Shown here: in pieces, positions 1 to 7,496 of the stretch
Position numbering within the stretch: position 1 is the first letter of the stretch
Layout of the letters: the number at the start of each line of letters is the position of its first letter
NCBI GenBank assembly: GCA_027575765.1
Contig: JANBPT010001304.1
Coordinates: 1 to 11,010 of the forward strand
Length of the DNA stretch: 11,010 nucleotides
From: Tieghemiomyces parasiticus
Lineage: Eukaryota > Kickxellomycota > Dimargaritomycetes > Dimargaritales > Dimargaritaceae
Direction: 5' to 3'
Translations under genes and position numbers: made by a program
The notes under the pieces: model-generated
Told to the model about the DNA's origin: nothing
Seen by the model: only the letters and a program-made list of their open reading frames with translations
The model's database searches: none

Positions 1-711
1 CAAGTTGTAGCTATTCCTAAGGATGCCGGCCATCCTTTGAGATAAAAAGACCCACTGGGTCGCTACTCAATACACGATAGCCTATCACCCACTCACAACC
101 GTTTTCCAACATTCTGCTATCTCGATTCATTTTTCGGTTTATTAGCCTTCCATTCCCCAGTTACTAGCTTACAGTTTCCCTCTAGGCATTTTTCCCTACG
201 ACAGAGGTAGAGATGCCACGACTGATCGGATCGGTAGTTTAGGGCACCGCATTAGGTAAGGCGCATCACACAACATTGTAGATTCGTTAAGTGTCCAATA
301 AATGCAGTCTTCTACGCAATCGTCTTCCTCGCCTAAGCGATACTCCATCTGCCCTCTCTCAAGCTGCCCCTTTCTTTTGGCCCGCAAAAGCCGTCACAGA
401 AGAAGTGTGCAGTATGTGCTAGAGGATTTTAGCATACCTTCGTTCGGGTGCATAAGGGTTATTGGGTGACTGCAGATTGATGATGCCTGACTATTATTGC
501 CAGTAGGCGGCTTTGCGTGACATTTGACAGCAAAAGAGTGTGAGTTCATTAGGCAGCTGGTAGTTGTCAGCCAATTAAGCGGGCAGGATTTTGTGAGTCA
601 CAAAAGTAATTTAATCATCCCGGCTAATGGCAATTGGTAAGGGGGACGCCTGAAATATATAATATGAAGTAAATCGGATAAAAGGCTTAAAGGTGAGGTG
701 CGTGTGTGTAA
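1..711. other. Gene-free left flank
   Basis: No convincing coding region is visible on either strand. The longest open frame, 196-387 on the minus strand (63 codons), has no recognisable motif, signal peptide or promoter. The stretch contains repeat copy A1 (275-305) and an A/T-rich TATATAATA at 656-664, about 50 bases before the first ATG of the transporter pseudogene. That could be a promoter remnant, but the neighbouring sequence is generally A/T rich there and I would not rely on it. Confidence 0.6.
275..305 (+). repeat. Diverged dispersed repeat, copy A1
   Basis: This 31-base segment aligns without gaps to 5869-5899, with 25 of 31 positions identical, including the exact ten-mer GATTCGTTAA. 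Five of the six differences are transitions. Weaker similarity runs upstream around TAGGTAA (253-259 and 5843-5849), with small length differences. The origin is unknown; it may be a fragment of an old transposable element. Confidence 0.5.
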
Positions 712-3498
712 ATGTACGCGGCCGTGCGGCAAGTTGCGGGGTTTCCTTGCCCCATGGCTTCACCACATATCCACATGGTCTACACCAACACCAGTTCCCA
801 GGACACTTTACTGACCGCCCCAAATGACCTATTCCAGCAGTTTAAGCCCCACTCCGTCCAGAGTCATTATTTTGAATCCCGCAATGCCCTGTATCAATTC
901 TATGAGGAGGATCCCTCGCGGACCCTTGTGGGCGTAACCCTACCAGACCTCACCTTGTCAAACGAACACACTCCCCTCTAGCGCCGGGCGGAACCGGCCC
1001 CACTCCCCAGCATGCCAACCACGTCCTTGGCCCCCTCCTCACTTTCCTCCGCCTTCTCTCCGGCTAGTCTGGCGGGCAGCCTGGATAGTTTGCCCACCTT
1101 TTCCCTGCACTGCAACCACGCCGCCGTGGCGTCTACGGGTTACATCAAGACCCACCGTCTCACTGAACAGGTCAATGTCAAGCGGGCCCTCCAGAATGTT
1201 TACCGTCAACGGGCCGGCCTGGACCTTCTCCCGTCACCGCTTCTACCCGTGACTGGTCGATTGGCCACTACACCCTCCCGCCCATCAACCACCGGTGCCG
1301 CCCGGTACAAGGGCGTGCCTGACGACGAGCCCATCATTGCAATCAGCCAGTTCACTGGGCTCCAGTACGGCGGCACCTTCGTCACCAGTCTGGCCCCGCA
1401 CCCTATCATCCTGGGCCTCTTTTTCTCCATCATCCAGATCGTGATCATGGTCGTAACCGAGCACGAGACCGGGATCAAGCAGCTGCTCCTAACAATGGGC
1501 TTGACCAAGGCCATCTACATTGCCGTTATCTTTGTCTTTCAAGCCGGCCCTCTACTTCTTACTGGCTGTGATGGCCACGGTCCTTCTGTGCGCCGGCCAA
1601 TTTTTTGCCTACACCCACTGGTTCCTGGTCTTTCTGGTGGTATATCTGTTCCTACTGACCAATGTTGGGCTTGGTGTCCTCATTGGTGCCTTCATATCAG
1701 AGCGGAAGCGTGCGGCGCAGATGACCCAGATCGGCGTCATCATTATGCTGTTCCTGGCCATTGTGGCCAACGTTTACGTTGTGGGCAAGAGCATGGGTGG
1801 CGAGATACGCATCTACCTCATTTCCCACACGGCCCTGGGGTCTGCCACCTCGTACATGATGCTGGCCAAGAGCACTCACGGCAATATCACCCTCACTTAC
1901 CTGTCGGATACTGGCTTGCTACCACAGTGCTTTGCTATGCTGGCGTTCGAGGCGGTGCTCTATCCCTTCCTCGCCTGGTACGTCCACTCCATCCACGCGC
2001 AATCCTCCTACTGACCACTAGGCTGGGCATTCCTGTTCCGTCCTAACTACTGGCGCCCGCGTACCCACGCTCACCTCAATGCCTCTGGCGGTGAGGGTTC
2101 AGCCTCCTTGGATAAGGCCAACGAGAGAGGGCTTGACGTAGCCGCTATCCCGATGACCAACCTGCAACCATCAAAGGAGCAGTCCAAGATGATTGAGGAC
2201 GACGACCTCAGCGGAATCCCCAAATCTGCCCAAGGCGTGGTTCGGATCCAGCACCTGAGCAAGGTGTTCAATCCGGTCCAGAAGTCGAGCAAGTTTCCCT
2301 GCGTATGCTCTACCAGGCCGTAGCCAAAGGACCTCATGATTCGTCCGCCGTTCCCCCCATTGTGGTCGTCAACGACCTCAACCTCAGCCTGCACAAGAAT
2401 CAGATCCTGGCGCTGCTAGGCCACAACGGCGCCGGAAAGACCACCACCGTCAGTACCCTTGCCACCTCAGTGCTCCAGTCCACTGGCCGCGTCAAGGTTT
2501 ACGGCCAGTTGTTACCAACTGCCGGGGAGAACCCTACTGACACCTATCACGCCCTCCGAACCATCCAGTCCCGCATCAGCATTTACCCGCAACACGGCGT
2601 GTTTCTGGACCTCCTCACTGGTTACGAGCACCTGGAACTGTATATGAATATCCAGGGCATTGAATCCAGCACAGGCGACTCGGCGACGCAGAGGGGGTAT
2701 GCCGTATGGCAACGCCGGTACATCTGCACCCTCTTGAACCGCGTCCAGCTGCTCAACAGGGCCGACCACTTGGTCTCTGCCTACTCTGGCGGTATGAAGC
2801 GCCGCCTCAGCGTGGCCTTCTCGCTCATGGGCGACCCCAAACTGGTCCTCCTTGACGAGTCCACCACGGGTATGGACGTCTACTCACGCAAGTACACGTG
2901 GGACTTCATTGAGCAGTCGAAGCGCAGCAATCGGACCCTGGTCCTGACGTCCCACTCGATGGAGGAGGCCGACGTACTCGGTGACCGGGTGCCCGTCATG
3001 TCCAAGGGTCACCTCCAGGTCTATGACACATCGCTCTTCCTCAAGAACCGATTCGGGTCTGGGTACCAGCTTCACCTCGCCGAGGACGCCTCAACCCCTT
3101 TCCGAGGCCAGGGAAGTGACCCTTCTCATGCCGCACTGCCTGGCGGGGCGGGGTTTTACCAGACTAGCTACCAGCCGCCGGCCTACACCCCGAGCCTGGA
3201 TTCCTTACCCTCGATGGACGATCGCCCCCACCACTCCCTCCCTGACACCTCCACCGACCACCGTCTACAGCAACTGGACGACCTCCTTCACAGCCTCGTA
3301 CCCAACGCAATTTAGCACGCTGAGACCGACCAGGACCTCACGTACCTATTTCCACTGCCTACCAACACTTCGGCCTTCCCAAACTTGTTTGGCATTTTGG
3401 AACAGACTGTCCCCGGGCGGTCTCTAGGCATTGTGGCAGTCGGGTTGTCCATGACGACCCTGGAGGAGGTGTTCCTCAAGCTGCACGACCACCAGTAG
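712..3498 (+). pseudogene. ABCA-subfamily ABC half-transporter pseudogene
   Basis: ABCA proteins are membrane transporters, usually of lipids, powered by ATP. Read piecewise, this locus follows that plan. A luminal/extracellular-loop-like segment (712-1390) comes first. About five hydrophobic helices follow: near 1399-1455, then 1547-1609, 1619-1693, 1730-1785 and 1916-1984. The ATP-binding domain (about 2240-3060) and the ABCA-typical C-terminal motif SMTTLEEVFLKL (3448-3483) complete it. The frame breaks five times: TAG at 979-981, a one-base shift at about 1546, TGA at 2012-2014, a second shift at about 2296, and TAG at 3313-3315. Homologous sequence continues in frame across each stop. 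The usual N-terminal first helix is missing, and a TAA lies directly before the ATG at 712. No second transporter half follows, so this was probably a half-size transporter of roughly 930 residues without its N-terminus. An AATAAA lies at 3612-3617. Introns do not explain the breaks well, because protein-like sequence reads through them. Assembly error is possible for single-base shifts but unlikely for all five lesions. Confidence 0.85.
2305..3498 (+). other. ATP-binding domain of the ABCA pseudogene
   Basis: This is the longest open piece of the transporter (336 codons from the ATG at 2305 to TAG at 3315, then 61 more codons in the same frame to TAG at 3498). It carries a complete Walker A, GHNGAGKTTT (2419-2448), and a Q-loop in YPQHG. 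The signature is YSGGMKRRLS (2782-2811), where ABCA proteins normally have LSGG. The Walker B region reads LVLLDES (2842-2862), with Ser where ABCA proteins have Pro. The switch histidine is in SHSMEEAD, with His at 2953-2955. The ATG at 2305 is internal to the ancestral gene: conserved sequence before it (VRIQHLSKVF, about 2240-2270) lies in another frame. A product of this piece alone would have no membrane domain, so it is unlikely to be a working transporter. Confidence 0.85.
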
Positions 3499-3611
3499 TT
3501 GGGAAGGCCCGAGTGGAAAACCGGGTGGCCCTAGGCAGTGCACAGTTGACTGCATGGCAATGCTGGGCTACACCAGCCGACTTCCACGTACTCCCTAACT
3601 GGTTTCGTGAT

Positions 3612-3617
3612 AATAAA
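3612..3617 (+). promoter_or_regulatory. Polyadenylation signal AATAAA after the ABCA pseudogene
   Basis: A canonical AATAAA sits 114 bases after the final TAG of the pseudogene. This is a plausible 3' end for the former gene. A single hexamer can occur by chance. Confidence 0.4.
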
Positions 3618-4343
3618 CCCTAACAGCCAAGTTAGTGAGGGATGTGAAGCTCCGGATATCGGGAGGAATGCGGAGACGGAACGCTAGGAGACATTGGGCA
3701 AGGATGTGTGCTGGGGGCGAGGGAGGAAGGGGGGGGGAGCGAGACGAGAGGTCTCTGTCGTTTGCTATGCGAGGGCCACATCGCCCTCTATCCATACTGT
3801 CATTACTGGCTAAATTATAATCATGTCATCCCCACTGTTGAACGCGGCGGATACCAAGGACATGTCAAATAGAGTGACCAGCCCACTTTACCAGGTCCCT
3901 TCACCTATAGCTTTGCGATGTTTGTGGGATATAATCGGGATGATTTCGCGGTGACCAGCTGTTGATCATAGCTTTCTAGCTAATCTAGGCTCATCGGACG
4001 CATCGTCTCGCCCCGAGATCGACAGGTGAAGCATACACAGGTCATTAACAAAGGATGGAGTATAGACTTTGTTGGACCCTAGTCCTTGGCCAATATTTAC
4101 AAACCCATCCCCGACCCGATTGATGATGGACCCTCAATTCATTGTAGTAGTTAATACCTAGTCGCCCCTCACATTAGACCCTTGGTGGTATGGTCCATTT
4201 TTCACCCGCAGCCCCCTTGAGCATAACTCTCCCCTCCATCGACGCCTCGGGCTGATACGCAGAAACCGGGAATAAACGCGTCGGCGAAGATGGTACCGGG
4301 CCCAGCGAATGGGTCGTTGTGGATGGCGAACGGCCTTCGGTTC
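3618..4343. other. Gene-free interval with a G-rich block
   Basis: No coding region is supported. Short open frames here (3595-3795 minus, 3635-3820 plus, 4158-4392 minus) look like by-products of biased composition. The notable element is the G-rich block at 3713-3737. The right end merges into the promoter of the small secreted protein gene. Confidence 0.6.
3713..3737 (+). other. G-quadruplex pattern with G9 run
   Basis: Runs of G occur at 3713-3717 (five), 3721-3723 (three) and 3729-3737 (nine, enough for two tracts). The gaps are CGA and AGGAA. This fits the four-tract rule of at least three G with loops of one to seven bases. Whether it folds, or has a role, cannot be told from sequence. 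Confidence 0.5.
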
Positions 4344-4353
4344 TATATATAAA
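4344..4353 (+). promoter_or_regulatory. TATA box of the small secreted protein gene
   Basis: TATATATAAA lies 189 bases before the ATG at 4533. The stretch between is rich in C and T, contains no ATG, and looks like a fungal 5' leader. Transcription would be expected to begin about 30 bases downstream, near 4375-4385. Confidence 0.65.
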
Positions 4354-4532
4354 CAACGACGCCCACCCCCCTCCATCTAATAGACAAGACACACACCACT
4401 ATCCATCACAACCAAGCAGCCATCAGTTCTACCTCATCTGCACATTTTTCCAATAGCCGCATTATCCCTTCGCTCCAACCCAGCCCTTTCCTCGCTTTCT
4501 CTCGCCCCACCAACCCCATCATCTTCGTCGCC

Positions 4533-4816
4533 ATGCGTTTTATCTCTGCCGTGCTCCTGCTTGTAGCCACCCTCGCCGTCGCCAATGCTGCCGAGCCAGC
4601 GTCCTCGACCACTACTTCCCCCCGTCCAAACACTATATCACTAACAGGCCCAAAAATCTTGGAGAGGCCAAAATCAAGTTTATCTACGCTGGGAGAAAGG
4701 TCATGAACAAAAATCGTGAAAAGAAGGACGAGCCCCAGAGGGCCTACAAAGAACTGAAACCTAGGGGCCCTACCCCTCTCAACCCCTCTGCCAAGAAAAT
4801 GCTCGAGGCTAAGTAA
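4533..4816 (+). CDS. Small secreted lysine-rich protein, frame interrupted
   Basis: The ATG at 4533 (GCCATGC context) is the first after the TATA box. It opens a classic signal peptide, MRFISAVLLLVATLAVANA, with cleavage predicted after residue 19. As written, the frame stops at TGA 4704-4706 (57 residues). However, the -1 frame stays open from the same region to TAA 4814-4816, shortly before two AATAAA signals, and codes for a Lys/Arg-rich, Cys-free segment that looks like real protein. One extra C in the C6 run at 4618-4623 would join both parts into about 94 residues. So this is a recent frameshift or an assembly error. A 47-base GT-AG intron (4601-4647) would also fix the frame, but its donor (GTCCTC) is poor and a branch-like CTAAC abuts the acceptor. 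I do not recognise the family. Secretion is well supported; function is unknown. Confidence 0.6.
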
Positions 4817-4821
4817 GAGTT

Positions 4822-4876
4822 ACAACGGTTAACACATCGATGCTTTTTTTTATTTACGTTAACAAACACCCGTTGT
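4822..4876 (+). other. Possible stem-loop in the 3' UTR
   Basis: ACAACGG (4822-4828) and CCGTTGT (4870-4876) are perfect reverse complements flanking about 41 bases that include a T8 run. The stem would begin five bases after the stop at 4816 and end just before the first AATAAA. It could be a 3' UTR structure; chance occurrence is also possible. Confidence 0.35.
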
Positions 4877-4880
4877 GTAT

Positions 4881-4919
4881 AATAAAGACGGTAGTCGGCA
4901 TTCTCTGGTTTTAAATAAA
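4881..4919 (+). promoter_or_regulatory. Two polyadenylation signals
   Basis: AATAAA occurs at 4881-4886 and again at 4914-4919. These are 65 and 98 bases past the TAA at 4816. They fit the 3' end of the small secreted protein gene, and support the view that the distal TAA, not the early TGA at 4706, is the true end of its coding region. Confidence 0.6.
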
Positions 4920-6122
4920 GAGAGGTCCTTAAGTTGGGGCGAGGATTACGCGTTAGCGGGACCGCGGTCGTACGAAGTGGTGGCAACACCTCGACATGGT
5001 TGCGCTTACTGATAAAGTATCGTACTGAGGTTCAACCACCCGACGATAAACCAATTCTTACATGGCGTCACGGATTAAGATGTGCGTTGAGTCACAACAA
5101 CGGGTTGAGAGCCGGTGAAATCTAACGTTGAGGGGTAAATCGACGCCCCAGGGGCAGGTAACTCTGGAGCGTCACAGGCCACCGCCATGGTTTATGTGGT
5201 ACTTGTGGATAGGTGGGCCAGAATAAACTTCAATGTAAACGTCGGGTGAGTAGTCACGATCCTTGGGGCTGACGAACCGGCGCCCTTAGATACGGCGTGA
5301 AGACTCGGCTATTCTGATGTGCTTGGCAGATTGGTGGCGGTACAAGTGTAGGGGAGGCGGTGGTATGGAGAGGCCGTTGGCCATTCCGGCCATTAGTAAC
5401 GTAAGAGCTGCCGGCGTCAGCTAGCGAGCTTTGCAAAGGTACGGACGGTGGTTTTAGACGGGGGTGAACATTGGTCAGTGCAAGCTTCCAAGTACGATAC
5501 TGCAGACAGCAGCTGGGTGAGGGGCAGAGATACGAGCGGTCCTAATCGGTTCGTGAGCGATGGCGCTATTGGCGTGTCTGATTGTGTAACCGAGGCGCCC
5601 ACTGGAGAGTCTCCCAGTTTTAAGGACACCACCTCCCTCCAGGACCTGTCATCCTGATGAAGGCCCAAAAAACTTCCATCACGGATTATGCACATCCTTT
5701 GGTATAATAGGAAGACGGCGAGCTTCGGGCTTCAGAGGTGAACTCGACTCGATTCCGGATCCGTCTCTTCATGGATAAGGATCCCGGTCCGAGTACCTCA
5801 ATCTACACCGGGCTGGTTTCCCATCACCACCCGCATCCCGTATAGGTAAAGACCACGCATTGCCCATAATTGTGGATTCGTTAAATGTGCAGTAAACACC
5901 TGTTCCTTTTATTCACTTCGGCCTGCTCGCCTTGCGACCCTCCCTCGGTCTATCCACGGGTTGCTACTCCGCTCGGGCAGCACGCCCCGTCACACTAGGA
6001 TTTGCCAGCTACTATGCAGCGCCCGGCACTGCTCAGAGCTAAAAGTGCTATCAGACGGAACATACCATAGTTAATGATAGGTAGACTACCTTTACAGTGG
6101 TAACTTATAACCTCCTCGTCGC
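4920..6122. other. Gene-free interval
   Basis: No gene is supported. Open frames at 4934-5125, 5448-5657 (plus) and 5417-5695 (minus) have no motif, signal peptide or promoter. The two near 5450-5690 overlap on opposite strands, as expected from chance. The only structured element I see is repeat copy A2 at 5869-5899. Confidence 0.55.
5869..5899 (+). repeat. Diverged dispersed repeat, copy A2
   Basis: Same orientation as copy A1 at 275-305, identical at 25 of 31 positions, with mostly transition differences. It lies about 5.6 kb from A1. Similarity fades into an indel-rich flank on its left side (about 5840-5868). Confidence 0.5.
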
Positions 6123-6777
6123 TTGGCGGCCTGTATCTGGCAAGGCAGGGTCGGGGATAGCGTTGAGATGCGCTGTGCTACTCTCGACGGAAACATCCCC
6201 TACAACTGTATTGAGGGCTGCGGCTCATTGAACTGTACTCGGATCTCCATGACATGGGTTTCCCTTGTCCATCGGCCATTTGCTCTTTTTCGAACGGCGC
6301 CGATCCCGCTTGTCAATTCTTACCCTTCATCTGAAACGGGCCATGTAATCTACCATAGTTACGGAGAAGCCTCCGGGGTGAAATCGTAAGCAGATTCTGA
6401 CAAGGCGGGGCATGCAAGAAAAGTTCGGCAGTATCCTTCCGCTTCCAATGGCCATTCGGGGGCTGTCGTAGAGCCAGGTTCTCCGATGATATTCGACCAA
6501 GTCAATGGGCGCAGAAAAGAAGCATTCCAGGGTCAGGGTGGAGAAGGCTGGCTTGGAATGCACCATCGTACCATCGGCGGTTGAAATACTCACGTACAAT
6601 CAAGATGGGGACGCAGGACAGGAGCTCTTCCCTGTAGCTCTGTCAACCGGCGACGGTACAGCATCGATTGACTACGCCAAGGTATTTCGAGCTAGGGCAG
6701 CTTCGACAATCAGCATGACAATCGATAGCATATCACCTAAGTTCACCTTTCTCACCATCTCGGTCGGAGCGGGATAA
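6123..6777 (+). pseudogene. Possible eroded secreted-protein gene (weak)
   Basis: Two plus-strand open frames lie close together in different frames: 6123-6389 (88 codons, beginning at TTG) and 6505-6777 (90 codons). The first is Cys-containing, with spacing CIEGCGSLNC and a preceding CATLDGN. The second is rich in Thr, Ser and hydrophobic residues alternating as in beta strands and ends in TAA. Their composition is more protein-like than the neighbouring frames. There is no initiating signal peptide, no promoter and no recognisable family. A GTAAGC at 6386 could be a splice donor, but I found no matching branch point and acceptor. This may be a decayed gene, or chance. Low confidence. Confidence 0.2.
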
Positions 6778-7211
6778 ACTACTCGATGGTCTTCACGTCA
6801 GCCTTAGAATATTTCATGCTCCCCCATGGCCCATGGCGCCCATCGGATTCTCGCTTCACCGAACTTCACAGGGTCATCGTTGGCTTGGACAGGCCAAACA
6901 CTGCTGCCATATAATTATGACGACAGTGGCACTGCTTATATCCGTCAATTGTCAAGGATGAACCGCCGTCTCTGGTATGATAATTTACTTACGAGAAGGA
7001 AAGAGGGAAGCGGGACAAGTGAAAATGTGATCCGTTTAGGTTTGCCCGGTGTCCAGGCCCGTGTCTGTATCATCCTCCCTCCTCAAGGCCCCGGTGTCTG
7101 GCGGTATGTAGCCAGTCCTAGGGTATTCACCGTTAGAACTTCCACCCACCTTCACCAGGATGAAGAGGACCGGGTACGCGCCGGCCGTTGGACGCAAGTC
7201 ATCCAGATGCT
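6778..7211. other. Intergenic region upstream of the LPMO gene
   Basis: The open frame at 6826-7263 (plus) and the one at 7036-7371 (minus) overlap the LPMO promoter and leader and have no recognisable content. I read this interval as upstream regulatory or spacer DNA. Confidence 0.5.
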
Positions 7212-7218
7212 TATAAAA
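7212..7218 (+). promoter_or_regulatory. TATA box of the LPMO gene
   Basis: TATAAAA lies 285 bases upstream of the ATG at 7497. The stretch from about 7245 to 7496 is a pyrimidine-rich leader with no ATG, so the ATG at 7497 would be the first one met by a scanning ribosome. Confidence 0.65.
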
Positions 7219-7496
7219 ACCCGTGCCGGCCGTCCTCGGCATTTTCTTCATTACCCCCACTGACCCCGACCTGTGCCGACCACCACCGTTGTGCGCACCC
7301 GCTCTACTGCCGCCCCCCTTCTGTGCCTTTGGACGCTGGTCTTTCATTGGCCTTGACCCGACATTACCCACTACCTTCCTAACTCAACCCCGTCGCCGTC
7401 TCCTCTCCTGCGCCTTTGACCCGCCACTTTGGTACGCCATCGTCCGCCCACCCCACCGTACCCTTCCCTCGTTCGCCCGCGCATCTTTCGCCAGCC

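Noticed and set aside
1546..2046. Second half of the long plus-strand frame that starts at 1012
   Set aside because: After about 1546 the membrane-protein reading continues in the other frame. The residues in this frame (Cys, His, Gly, Arg rich) are a shadow reading.
2981..3427. 148-codon plus-strand frame overlapping the transporter
   Set aside because: It is an alternative frame of the ATP-binding domain and its linker, with no motif of its own.
6826..7263. 145-codon plus-strand frame before the LPMO gene
   Set aside because: No motif, promoter or signal peptide is visible, and it runs into the LPMO TATA box and leader.
7036..7371. 111-codon minus-strand frame across the LPMO promoter
   Set aside because: It overlaps the TATA box and leader, has no recognisable domain or signal peptide, and its composition follows the C-rich leader.
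7416..7496. In-frame TTG extension of the LPMO gene by 27 codons
   Set aside because: It would bury the signal peptide. The first ATG (7497) has a good context and follows an ATG-free leader, and the extension translates to low-complexity Pro/Ser/His residues.
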